Below are positions 33,138-39,220 of a stretch of DNA of 39,220 nt, piece by piece. Positions within the stretch are counted from its first letter, which is position 1. Each line of letters opens with the position of its first letter. The translations under genes were made by a program, and so were the position numbers. The notes beneath the pieces are model-generated. The model was not told the origin of the DNA. It saw only the letters and a list, made by a program, of their open reading frames with translations, and did no database searches. This stretch comes from a virus: the IMG/VR virus record IMGVR_UViG_3300043037_000028, positions 1-39,220 of that record; one strand, 5' to 3'.

Positions 33138-33616
33138 ACAACCAATTCGACGATATTATTCAAGAAGCATGGTTAATGTGGATGCCACAGTATGACTGGC
33201 GTATCGGCTGGGGTCAGATAATGCAGGAATCATCCTTTAATATCTTTGCCGCCAGTCCTGCAGGTGCTATGGGGTTATGCCAGTTCATGCCTGAAACGTG
33301 GAACGACGTTATACGCAAGGGTATTGTGCTACCGGGAACTGACCGTACAGATGCCGTGGCCAGCATTCGCGCTGGTGCGTGGTATATGCGTAAAATGTGT
33401 GACTTCTGGACTACCCCACGTCATCCTAATGAACTGATTAAGTGGGCGTTGGCCAGTTACAACTATGGTGCCGGTAATGTGCTTAAAGCACAGGAAGCCG
33501 CTGGTGGTTCAACCAGATTCGAAGACCTGCTACACTTCTTACCGATGGAAACGGCAACGTACCCGTTTAAGATCCGTCAGCATGTTATCGATGAGTTCGG
33601 GGTCACCCCATACTAA
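33134..33616 (+). CDS. Endolysin, lytic transglycosylase (SLT domain)
   Basis: A 160-residue soluble lytic transglycosylase-like enzyme. It has the catalytic Glu at ~32 in IMQESSFN, the GLCQFMP motif (GLMQ-like) near 47-53, and ASYNYGAGNV near 109-118 (the AYNAG motif). It has no signal peptide, so a holin would release it; the holin follows 13 bp downstream. Its place before holin and spanin genes supports the endolysin role. It is unrelated in family to the M15-like remnant at 20056. Confidence 0.88.
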   Translation: MNNQFDDIIQEAWLMWMPQYDWRIGWGQIMQESSFNIFAASPAGAMGLCQFMPETWNDVIRKGIVLPGTDRTDAVASIRAGAWYMRKMCDFWTTPRHPNELIKWALASYNYGAGNVLKAQEAAGGSTRFEDLLHFLPMETATYPFKIRQHVIDEFGVTPY

Positions 33617-33629
33617 CAGGAGAACACCC

Positions 33630-33842
33630 ATGCCACAGAAAATAACTATCAAGGTCAATAAAGAGGTTCATAAACGGGCCTCAACCTATGTCAATCTCAT
33701 CGGGCTGGTGGTCGCTGCAGCAATGCCATATATCCCGTCACTCGGCCTATCAGGAACCATCACGGGTACGGTTATGATTGTGTGTAACGTGGCGGTATTA
33801 TTGTCGCAGTCATTGACGTTCGTGGAGAATACCGATGCTTAA
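33630..33842 (+). CDS. Holin
   Basis: A 70-residue membrane protein with two predicted transmembrane segments, YVNLIGLVVAAAMPYIPS (near 20-37) and ITGTVMIVCNVAVLLSQS (near 44-61), and a short charged N-terminus with Lys residues. This size and topology fit class II holins. It is between the transglycosylase and Rz genes, with AGGAGAACACCC before the ATG, and overlaps Rz by 8 bp. Confidence 0.8.
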   Translation: MPQKITIKVNKEVHKRASTYVNLIGLVVAAAMPYIPSLGLSGTITGTVMIVCNVAVLLSQSLTFVENTDA

Positions 33843-34125
33843 CTGGATTACAGGAATTAAACGCTGGCTTTATATTGCCGGTGCCGTCGTTGTCGCCGTG
33901 TTTATCGCTTGGTTCCAATACCTCCGGCGTGAGGTGAAGGAACAACAGGTTAAACTCGACGATGTAGAGACTAGAAACAATCAGCTTAAACTCGATATCG
34001 AGGAAGCAGTCAAGGTTACTGAGGTTAAGCAGGAGATTAAAAATGCTGAAGATGCTACTGATATGCTTAGTGATGATGATGTCACTCAGCAGTTGCTCGA
34101 CAAATACACACGAAATAAGGACTAA
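33835..34125 (+). CDS. Rz: Inner-membrane spanin (Rz-like)
   Basis: A 96-residue protein with one N-terminal transmembrane segment (IAGAVVVAVFIAWFQYL) followed by a long charged periplasmic coiled coil (VKEQQVKLDDVETRNNQLKL). This is the i-spanin layout; it disrupts the outer membrane together with Rz1. The Rz1 gene lies inside it in another frame. The pair indicates a Gram-negative host. Confidence 0.85.
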   Translation: MLNWITGIKRWLYIAGAVVVAVFIAWFQYLRREVKEQQVKLDDVETRNNQLKLDIEEAVKVTEVKQEIKNAEDATDMLSDDDVTQQLLDKYTRNKD

Positions 34126-34264
34126 GGTTGTCGTTATCTGCTCTGGTGTTATAATCATGTTTGATGGCGCCGATGAGGTTAACGCAACACCACTGAATAT
34201 TCAGCGTCAGATCCTCACTAATAACGAGTCAGTGTCTGCTTGCCGTAATCACAGTAAGGAATAG
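34043..34264 (+). CDS. Rz1: Outer-membrane spanin lipoprotein (Rz1-like), embedded in Rz
   Basis: A 73-residue protein in the +1 frame within and beyond the Rz gene. It has a signal sequence and lipobox, SLSSC, with the lipidated Cys at residue 18. AGGAG lies 8 bp before its ATG. The mature part is not proline-rich, unlike lambda Rz1, which is a variation. Its stop lies 139 bp after the Rz stop. Confidence 0.78.
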   Translation: MLKMLLICLVMMMSLSSCSTNTHEIRTKVVVICSGVIIMFDGADEVNATPLNIQRQILTNNESVSACRNHSKE

Positions 34265-34268
34265 TGAC

Positions 34269-34313
34269 ATGTGTAATCCAAAAAAAACGCCACCAGCGGG
34301 AACTGACGAATAA
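34269..34313 (+). CDS. Possible 14-residue peptide gene
   Basis: A tiny frame encoding MCNPKKTPPAGTDE. It lies 4 bp after Rz1 and 12 bp before the next gene, with AAGGAA about 10 bp upstream. Small Cys-Pro-rich peptides with an MC(x)2-3P start are encoded among structural or lysis genes of various phages. Expression is unproven. Confidence 0.3.
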   Translation: MCNPKKTPPAGTDE

Positions 34314-34325
34314 CGGGTGATATTT

Positions 34326-34763
34326 ATGACTACCGATCTACTGCTATTAACCGCTTATGTTGCACTCGCCACGTATTACCGGAAACGATTGAATATCGCG
34401 TTGCTAGTATGGTTTGTATTGTCGGTAGTCATTGGTTTCGCTCATTTACCTTCCATCATTATATTCCCTATTTATTGGTTTATGGCGCTCGGTGTGACAT
34501 GCTATTCTGCATCAAGAGGGTCATGGTCAATCACTATCTGTATGGGAACCATGGCGCTGTTACAGTTAGCCTTATCTGTCGATTCTGTGAAGACCAACGA
34601 AATTACCGCACTGTATAATCACTATCCAATCATGGCGTTACTGGTTAATCTGTTTATAATAGGGGCATCAATTTACCACGGACGAGGTTATGAGAGTGTT
34701 GATAGTATTCATAAAGCTGACGCTCATAACCGGGTTAGCCATCATCACAACAATAACGCTTAG
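34326..34763 (+). CDS. Multi-pass membrane protein in the lysis region
   Basis: A 145-residue protein with four likely transmembrane segments: LLLLTAYVALATYY near 4-17, IALLVWFVLSVVIGFA near 23-38, IIIFPIYWFMALGVT near 43-58, and a hydrophobic part with ALLVNLFIIGASIYHG near 105-120. The end is soluble and His-rich (HHHNNNA). The ATG at 34326 is chosen over an upstream GTG. It might be a second holin, a superinfection or envelope protein; none is proven. Confidence 0.6.
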   Translation: MTTDLLLLTAYVALATYYRKRLNIALLVWFVLSVVIGFAHLPSIIIFPIYWFMALGVTCYSASRGSWSITICMGTMALLQLALSVDSVKTNEITALYNHYPIMALLVNLFIIGASIYHGRGYESVDSIHKADAHNRVSHHHNNNA

Positions 34764-34771
34764 GTACTGCT

Positions 34772-35026
34772 ATGATCTTATCAAAACTCGTCGAAGCCGC
34801 AGAAAGCCCCGTAAGTCAGACGGCGGGTAAGATACTGGATGTTGCCGGTAAAAGTAGTGTTGTGACTCAGGCAACCAATAAGGTTGTTGAAGTAGCCTCA
34901 GATGGTGCCTGGGGTTTGAATGATTATGCGATCATACTGACGATGATGGTATCAGCGATGTGGCTGATTAAACTCGGCCTAGACGTTTACATAAATATCA
35001 TGAAGTATCGCCGTGGTGATTATTAA
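34772..35026 (+). CDS. Single-pass membrane protein, end of the + strand operon
   Basis: An 84-residue protein with an N-terminal amphipathic Ala/Val/Ser-rich region and one transmembrane helix near 54-72 (AIILTMMVSAMWLIKLGL), ending in a basic YRRGDY tail. The size and location beside lysis genes suggest a holin-like or antiholin role, but no family is recognised. The stop overlaps the minus-strand gene end at 35023-35026 (shared TTAA), so the two operons meet tail to tail. Confidence 0.55.
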   Translation: MILSKLVEAAESPVSQTAGKILDVAGKSSVVTQATNKVVEVASDGAWGLNDYAIILTMMVSAMWLIKLGLDVYINIMKYRRGDY

Positions 35027-35262
35027 TCATCTTCATCAGGAATATCCTCTATAATTACTCTATTGACTATTGGTGCGGTATGTTCCCTCCAGTCATTGCC
35101 ACAGTTATCACATAACCATTGCTCTACGTTAGTACCTTTCCGCAGGTTACTCAGTACATATAGGTAAACATCAGCAGCATGGCGCGTTAGAGGTCCTAGA
35201 TGGCATAACCGTTCTAAGACATCAATACGTTCGATTAAACGCTCTATATGGCCGTCAGACAC
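35023..35262 (-). CDS. Small hypothetical protein with a CxxC motif
   Basis: A 79-residue protein: a helical start (HIERLIERIDVLERLC) then CDNCGNDWRE, a possible zinc knuckle, and an acidic end. The start is a GTG at 35262; no ATG is close. It is last in the right-hand minus-strand operon. The start overlaps the end of the small membrane protein gene upstream by 19 bp. Unknown function. Confidence 0.55.
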   Translation of the reverse strand: MSDGHIERLIERIDVLERLCHLGPLTRHAADVYLYVLSNLRKGTNVEQWLCDNCGNDWREHTAPIVNRVIIEDIPDEDD

Positions 35263-35348
35263 GGAGTAACCATTACGAAAAGAATAATACCTATGATTAT
35301 ACTAATCAGAAAACCCTGACCTTTACGGTCATCATCAAAATTATTCAT
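35244..35348 (-). CDS. 34-residue single-pass membrane peptide
   Basis: A small protein too short for most gene finders: a charged N-terminus (MNNFDDDRKGQG) followed by one transmembrane segment (FLISIIIGIILFVMVT). Its ATG at 35348 overlaps the stop of the upstream gene by 8 bp (ATGAATAA) and it overlaps the downstream GTG-start gene by 19 bp, so the three are probably coupled. Function unknown. Confidence 0.55.
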   Translation of the reverse strand: MNNFDDDRKGQGFLISIIIGIILFVMVTPCLTAI

Positions 35349-35838
35349 GGAGTAACCCCGCGTCGTAAAGTGCTTCGATAATGTCGATAGGATGAGATTT
35401 ACCTTGTGTAGCTTTTATAGCGGCATCAATGGCCTTTTTACGCTTTAGGTCGATTGATCCTATTTGGTAGTCATGGAACATTTCCAGTGAACCAGCATCT
35501 GTTCGTTCACCTATGATTAACCCAGCACTGGTAAACCCTCTGCAAACATGACTGTTACCATATCCGTCAATAAACGGTTCGCCCACCGCTGGTTTCCATG
35601 GTGTCGGTTTGAAGTCGTCGAGGGTCAGTCGTTGATAACCTCTATTTTTATAGGGATCTTTATTATCTGCTTGACCAATTAAACCGTCGCTGACTACTAC
35701 ATATTTACCATCTGGTTTAAATCCTCTAGGTGCTTCACCATATACCCAATTAAACCCTTGCTTTTCACACTCATCGAGGAATAACTCCAGAACTTCTTTG
35801 TCGTCGGTGTGAACGTATTTACCTTTAAGATTAATCAT
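35341..35838 (-). CDS. Hypothetical phage protein under a strong promoter
   Basis: A 165-residue protein. The start (MINLKGKYVHTDDKE) follows a GAGGG site at 7-8 bp, and its promoter lies in the leader upstream, so the longer frame back to 35958 is rejected. The middle has an RLTLDDFKPT phrase common in small phage early proteins; the rest is unrecognised. Likely an early protein. Confidence 0.65.
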   Translation of the reverse strand: MINLKGKYVHTDDKEVLELFLDECEKQGFNWVYGEAPRGFKPDGKYVVVSDGLIGQADNKDPYKNRGYQRLTLDDFKPTPWKPAVGEPFIDGYGNSHVCRGFTSAGLIIGERTDAGSLEMFHDYQIGSIDLKRKKAIDAAIKATQGKSHPIDIIEALYDAGLLHE

Positions 35839-35845
35839 AAAAAAA

Positions 35846-35905
35846 CCCTCTGTTACTTTGGTTGGAAGAACTATATAGGGAGAGTATAGTTCCAGTAACA
35901 GAGGG
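35846..35905. repeat. Nested inverted repeat over promoter and ribosome site
   Basis: A 12-bp perfect inverted repeat, CCCTCTGTTACT (35846-35857) and AGTAACAGAGGG (35894-35905), encloses an 8-bp one, GAACTATA (35868-35875) and TATAGTTC (35885-35892). The right arms lie in the promoter spacer, and the left outer arm covers the ribosome site of the minus-strand gene starting at 35838. It resembles an operator pair. Confidence 0.85.
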
Positions 35906-35911
35906 TGTAAA
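35883..35911 (-). promoter_or_regulatory. Strong minus-strand promoter of the 35.8-35.0 kb genes
   Basis: Read on the minus strand: TTTACA (35906-35911), 17 bp, TATACT (35883-35888). The common block TTCGAAAGACACTTTACA is at 35906-35923. Confidence 0.85.
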
Positions 35912-36013
35912 GTGTCTTTCGAAAATAATTTTATTACCCTCGTCATATCGTTCGACATTACTCAGGCTTGCGGTTCTGTCCTTTCCCGCTGGGAGATACG
36001 GACCACCTCCTTA

Positions 36014-36559
36014 TCAGAGTAGGTTACGTAAATCCGGTTTCTTGTAGTTAATCGACTTCAGGACTTTACCTGGTGGTATGGTTCCTGAGTCGTCTGATTT
36101 ACATTTAAGCACAAAAATATTTGGATCGCCAAACGATTCGACACTGCAGGTAATGCCGATAGCCTTATAATAGTCAGTGCTGGCGGTAACTTCATCCCAA
36201 CCATGGCAGACCTTGCTCATGTTACTTTTATGGATTTCCCGCCAGCATTCGAGAAATGGGATGTGGAGTCGTTCAGCGACTTTACCAAGGTGTTCAATCA
36301 TCATCTTAACCCGGGCACATTCGTAGGTTTCCCCGGCGTGAACCAGTCGCCCTATAAGCACGTAAACGGTGTCAACGATAGCGTCAGCGATTTGAACACG
36401 GTCGGTGGCTGTGGCTAACTCAGTGAGTTCTTCAACGGTTAAACCTTCATGCAATGCAATTTCGCTGGTGGACAGAGCACCGGTAGCGATAGGTAAACCC
36501 ATGGTCATACGGAATTGCTGAACGTCACCCATCATAATGGTGTAATCGAGATTATTCAT
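36014..36559 (-). CDS. MazG-like nucleotide pyrophosphohydrolase
   Basis: A 181-residue all-alpha NTP pyrophosphohydrolase-like protein. The motif LTVEELTELATATDRVQIAD followed by AIVDTVYVLIG corresponds to the EExxE...ExxD region of MazG/PRA-PH proteins. The preceding GLPIATG and the helical shape fit. Such phage proteins hydrolyse NTPs or dNTPs, or reduce host (p)ppGpp (family knowledge). The ATG at 36559 overlaps the upstream stop by 8 bp. Confidence 0.75.
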   Translation of the reverse strand: MNNLDYTIMMGDVQQFRMTMGLPIATGALSTSEIALHEGLTVEELTELATATDRVQIADAIVDTVYVLIGRLVHAGETYECARVKMMIEHLGKVAERLHIPFLECWREIHKSNMSKVCHGWDEVTASTDYYKAIGITCSVESFGDPNIFVLKCKSDDSGTIPPGKVLKSINYKKPDLRNLL

Positions 36560-37067
36560 GATCTTCAGTACCTTTAGTAAATCGACATCCGTTGTCGAAT
36601 AATTTTCCGTAACGTTCACCTACCGATTTTCCAGTTATTTCCCTGCACTTCTCAATAAACTCATCACGCTCTGATTTGCGCTTGGCGCGGTAGGTGCTAC
36701 AGCGATTAATAATGTTATCATGGTCGGCATCATTCCATACAAAGTTGTGAAAATACTCTAATTTCCCACCGGAAACCCAATGCTCAATCAGCTCACTGCG
36801 TAGCTCCTTAGTTAGCTCTTTAAATGGCTTGTCGATGGTGAAGATAGTATTATCGATAGGACGTTCAGCGATAATCCAACCAATATCGTCATCCATAAAG
36901 AAACCAGCGCCCTCATCATTGGTATAACGACCATCAGGGGTACGGTAAGCAGGTTGGAATGAACCAATACACTTAGGGTCTGCATCCCAGTTAGGTGCTG
37001 TGGTAAGAACCACACGACAATCAGGTAATGCGTTCGCTGCGTCTTCATAACTCTTATAAATCTTCAT
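36552..37067 (-). CDS. Hypothetical protein, 171 residues
   Basis: A soluble, mixed alpha/beta protein of 171 residues with an N-terminal part (MKIYKSYEDAANALPDCRVV) and a DDDIGWIIAERPIDN segment. No family is recognised. The ATG overlaps the upstream stop by 1 bp (TAATG), while its end overlaps the MazG-like start, so it is in the same operon. Unknown function. Confidence 0.6.
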   Translation of the reverse strand: MKIYKSYEDAANALPDCRVVLTTAPNWDADPKCIGSFQPAYRTPDGRYTNDEGAGFFMDDDIGWIIAERPIDNTIFTIDKPFKELTKELRSELIEHWVSGGKLEYFHNFVWNDADHDNIINRCSTYRAKRKSERDEFIEKCREITGKSVGERYGKLFDNGCRFTKGTEDHE

Positions 37068-37306
37068 TACTCACACTCCTCTACATAATCAGGTGCACCG
37101 AGTTCGTTCTTGGTGCGGTTATAAATCTTAGTATTATCGGCATGGACGGTGATACGGACGTTATCACTACGCTGCCACACATAACACCAGTCGTCGACAG
37201 TGTTAACCGCTGGTTCTGGTTTAACCGAGCTTAACCACATTAATGATAACACCATTAGTATCGCTAAACTGAACAGAAACGATGTTAAAAATTCCTTGAG
37301 TGTCAT
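37067..37306 (-). CDS. Small N-terminally anchored membrane protein
   Basis: A 79-residue protein with one N-terminal transmembrane or signal segment (FLFSLAILMVLSLMWLSSV, residues 10-28) then a soluble domain with two Cys (WCYVWQRSDN; ECE at the end), likely periplasmic and possibly disulfide-bonded. GAGGGG lies just before the ATG. First gene downstream of the promoter at 37340, overlapped by TAATG coupling. Confidence 0.6.
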   Translation of the reverse strand: MTLKEFLTSFLFSLAILMVLSLMWLSSVKPEPAVNTVDDWCYVWQRSDNVRITVHADNTKIYNRTKNELGAPDYVEECE

Positions 37307-37339
37307 GATAAACCCCTCACTTATTTAACCGATAAACAG

Positions 37340-37368
37340 AGTATAAACGACTGTAAAGAGTCTTTCAA
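37340..37368 (-). promoter_or_regulatory. Minus-strand promoter before the 37.3 kb gene
   Basis: Read on the minus strand: TTGAAA (37363-37368), 17 bp, TATACT (37340-37345). The common TTTACA lies 11 bp nearer (37352-37357) and would pair with a weaker TATCGG. The conserved block is at 37352-37369. Confidence 0.7.
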
Positions 37369-37751
37369 ACAATTCTTTCAATTATCCTCTCTACCCGCTT
37401 AATCGCCCGGTTAAGGTTACGCACACCCTTTGGTTTAACACCTGTACGGTAATACTCAGTCAGCGCGGCGACGATGGTATCGCTGGTGAAGCTGCACAGA
37501 GGAAGTAGCTTAACAGGGTCACCACTGGCCTGATACGCGATAACGCACTCAGCGGCACGATTGACAGTCTCGACGGTTCTGGTGAAGTTACTCTCAGGGT
37601 AACCGTTAACCGTATGACTGTGGGTGAAGCTGTGACCTTTAACGTAATAGTCGTGGAGGGAGTCGATACCCGCTTCGCTGGTGATACCGGTAATGGCCAC
37701 CAGCGCGTTGATATAGGACTCGGTTTCCATTCCTTGAACCAAGTAGCGCAT
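37365..37751 (-). CDS. Hypothetical protein, 128 residues
   Basis: A 128-residue helical protein of unknown function. It has a His-rich stretch (HSFTHSHTV) in the middle and a basic C-terminal helix (NRAIKRVERIIERIV) that could bind nucleic acid. It starts 2 bp after a small zinc-finger-like gene, so is part of the operon coming from 38.8 kb. The stop overlaps the next promoter. Confidence 0.55.
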   Translation of the reverse strand: MRYLVQGMETESYINALVAITGITSEAGIDSLHDYYVKGHSFTHSHTVNGYPESNFTRTVETVNRAAECVIAYQASGDPVKLLPLCSFTSDTIVAALTEYYRTGVKPKGVRNLNRAIKRVERIIERIV

Positions 37752-37753
37752 TA

Positions 37754-37927
37754 CTATTTACCTCGTTTCTGTAGTTTAAATCGTTCACGTATCTCGGCGA
37801 TACGGGTTAACCCCACCTGGCGCCGGTCGATACAGTCAGGTGTTTCATCGTCCATACCCCAGCACTTACCACACCGAGGACACTGGCACTCATCGTTACT
37901 GCGGATAATGCGGGGGTGTGGGGTCAT
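37754..37927 (-). CDS. 57-residue zinc-binding-like protein
   Basis: A short protein with Cys residues 14, 16, 19, 22 and 32: CQCPRCGKCW then C at 32, a likely zinc ribbon. The C-terminal half is basic and helical (RIAEIRERFKLQKRGK). It is separated by only 2 bp from both neighbours. Unknown function, possibly nucleic acid binding. Confidence 0.6.
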   Translation of the reverse strand: MTPHPRIIRSNDECQCPRCGKCWGMDDETPDCIDRRQVGLTRIAEIRERFKLQKRGK

Positions 37928-37929
37928 GG

Positions 37930-38544
37930 TTATAACCTCTCTAGTACCAGAAAGTAACTATGGTAAATACGAGCATGTTTCTGAACTCGCTTCTTCTCAC
38001 CTTCTTTTTCAGGCATTGACATACGAGATTTAGCAGGTAACACGAACATATCTTTAAGTCGAAAACCTGATTCGGTAGCCCAATTAATTACATTAACATG
38101 GGTACAGTGCATTTTATGGTTGTGAATAATGTCCTGACACTTAAATACCATGATACCTTTACTTTTCAGTACACGAGCCACTTCAACCAGTGTGGACTTA
38201 TAGTGTTCTTCTAATTCTGAATACAACCAATACCCGCCAAATCTGTTGGCCATGACCATATTACCGTTTCCAGTTCTACCGCTTTTAACGTAAGTAAGGA
38301 AAGGAGGATCAAATACCACACTATTAAAGTAGTTATCTGGTGCCGGTATTAATGTGCTTGACGCGCATATCACCCCATCACATTGAGGGTCTATGTCGTA
38401 CTTAAACCGTGGTTCTGGTAAGTTTTTATAAAACACTCCATTACCATACGAGACATCAGCATCGAAGTGGTCTAAACCATTCAGAGTCATGATTGACTGT
38501 AATATCTCGGTCTGGTCGTAGCTCACTGACTTAATGACACCCAT
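37930..38544 (-). CDS. DNA methyltransferase, DPPF-type
   Basis: A 204-residue SAM-dependent methylase. DPPF appears near residue 84 (SVVFDPPFLTY), the catalytic motif IV of amino-methylases. The segment YGNGVFYKNLPEPRFKYDID looks like a SAM-binding motif I variant, and the C-terminal half has LVEVARVLKSKGIMVFKCQD. The ATG at 38544 is preferred, as an alternative start at 38592 would overlap the previous gene by 43 bp. Probably methylates phage or host DNA; site and base are unknown. Confidence 0.72.
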   Translation of the reverse strand: MGVIKSVSYDQTEILQSIMTLNGLDHFDADVSYGNGVFYKNLPEPRFKYDIDPQCDGVICASSTLIPAPDNYFNSVVFDPPFLTYVKSGRTGNGNMVMANRFGGYWLYSELEEHYKSTLVEVARVLKSKGIMVFKCQDIIHNHKMHCTHVNVINWATESGFRLKDMFVLPAKSRMSMPEKEGEKKRVQKHARIYHSYFLVLERL

Positions 38545-38549
38545 ATAAA

Positions 38550-38810
38550 TCACCGTCCTTTCCGAGTCATGTTGTATAAATCGCGTGGCCATAGGTAACT
38601 ACGACTGAACACCACACCAAACACTATCAGAGATACCAACCATGTCGGGTAATGGAACTCTGACTGTAGTGTGTTCAGGTTCTCAATCTCTAGGATCAGA
38701 CGAATATCACGTACTTTAACGCGATACTGTGATGCCAATACTATCCATGTGGCGACGCCGAGGCTGGTGGCTATCCATCCTGTTAACCAGGTTATGAGGA
38801 ATGTGAACAC
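38550..38810 (-). CDS. Small membrane protein with two predicted helices
   Basis: An 86-residue protein with two transmembrane segments (FLITWLTGWIATSLGVATW near 4-22 and WLVSLIVFGVVF near 57-68) separated by a charged region. The start is a GTG at 38810, with AAGGAG 9 bp upstream, and it directly follows the stop of the upstream gene. Function unknown; possible holin-like or exclusion role not supported further. Confidence 0.55.
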   Translation of the reverse strand: MFTFLITWLTGWIATSLGVATWIVLASQYRVKVRDIRLILEIENLNTLQSEFHYPTWLVSLIVFGVVFSRSYLWPRDLYNMTRKGR

Positions 38811-39220
38811 CTATCTGTACTCCTTATCTGGACCAACGATGCCGCGCATTACTTTATGTTCGGCATTAGTGATACCGGTGACGCTGCGGGTTGCACATTT
38901 ATATACCCGTTCACCATTAACGGTGAGGCATACGTGGCCGTCTTCTTTGTCTTTACTGAGGCAGACCGAGCGACGGGTGACAACACCCTTACTGACCTTG
39001 AAGCAACCTTCAGGGCGTCGGCTACATAGTGCGGCAATGTACGCATAACCTTTATCCTCTACGGTAAGGCCAGCAATCTCAGGGACTGGTGTTGGGGTGT
39101 CGTAGGGGAGTGAGGAGAGCCACGCATCGAATTTGGCGGCATAGTTAATGGTTCGGAGGACACTGGCGCGGCTTATAAACCCGGTTTCGTCACCTGTCTT
39201 TTTGGTTACGACTAATCGAT
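38811..39220 (-). CDS. Hypothetical protein, C-terminal part; gene runs off the window
   Basis: An open frame of 136 codons with no stop up to the window end (complete start not in this linear window). It ends ...VGPDKEYR* and has several Cys (LCSRRPEGC, VCLSKDKEDGHVCL). If the molecule closes on itself, the frame continues into positions 1-40 for 14 more codons to a GTG (38-40), giving an N-terminus MGNNIIHDFRKIRD. No family is recognised. Confidence 0.65.
   Translation of the reverse strand, partial: RLVVTKKTGDETGFISRASVLRTINYAAKFDAWLSSLPYDTPTPVPEIAGLTVEDKGYAYIAALCSRRPEGCFKVSKGVVTRRSVCLSKDKEDGHVCLTVNGERVYKCATRSVTGITNAEHKVMRGIVGPDKEYR

Noticed and set aside
35839-35958. Longer start of the 35.3-35.8 kb protein
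   Set aside because: The extension covers the promoter and operator-like repeat; ATG 35838 has a strong ribosome site.
1-39220. Lysogeny genes, tRNAs, RNA polymerase, integrase
   Set aside because: None was recognised on either strand; absence is based on reading and not on a covariance or profile search.

Overview
The window looks like an essentially complete genome of a virulent, tailed double-stranded DNA phage of the siphovirus type. No integrase, excisionase, CI-like repressor, tRNA or RNA polymerase gene was recognised, so transcription probably depends on host sigma70-like promoters. A two-component spanin pair (Rz with an embedded Rz1 lipoprotein) implies a Gram-negative host. The host genus cannot be read from the sequence.

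Layout. (1) 0.17-19.3 kb, + strand: a HK97-like packaging, head and tail module. In order: P27-type small terminase, large terminase, portal, protease, major capsid, an inserted homing endonuclease with its own transcription signals, connectors, a tail tube protein with an Ig-like domain, a frameshifted tail chaperone pair, tape measure, minor tail proteins, an NlpC/P60-like protein, a long I/J-like tail tip protein and a beta-rich receptor-binding protein. (2) 19.3-20.16 kb: a gene-poor, AT-rich scar holding a truncated DUF4815-like fragment, a truncated M15-peptidase-like endolysin start and several hairpins. (3) 20.16-30.70 kb, - strand: the replication module. In transcription order: an unknown proline-rich protein, DUF2800 Cas4-like nuclease, DUF2815 single-strand-binding-like protein, VRR-NUC nuclease, a small protein, primase-helicase, MT-A70 methylase, DUF6378-like protein, a HAD phosphatase fused to a Fis-type helix-turn-helix, a small protein and a B-family-like DNA polymerase. 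(4) 30.84-35.03 kb, + strand: a small Cys-rich protein, a DEAD/DEAH helicase, another Cys-rich protein, then lysis genes (transglycosylase, holin, Rz/Rz1) and small membrane proteins. (5) 35.02-39.22 kb, - strand: small, mostly unknown accessory genes, including a MazG-like protein and a second DNA methylase. The last gene runs off the window end and reads in frame into position 1.

How it works together. Regions 3 and 4 diverge from a promoter pair at 30.74-30.80 kb. Four minus-strand promoters share an 18-bp block ending in a TTTACA -35 box, which suggests one coordinated early class. The late structural operon starts from its own promoter near 108-135. Most genes overlap by 1-10 bp or are separated by a few bases, so they are probably translationally coupled. 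The AT-rich endonuclease and distal receptor-binding protein look recently acquired compared with the conserved backbone.

The most unusual features are a 15-copy perfect 9-bp repeat inside the DUF2815 gene, set between two copies of a GWTD(D/E)Q motif; the HAD-Fis fusion; a nested operator-like inverted repeat around a strong promoter at 35.85-35.92 kb; a C(UUCG)G super-stable hairpin between two replication genes; and the gene scar at 19.3-20.16 kb. All family assignments are from motif reading only; no database search was possible.
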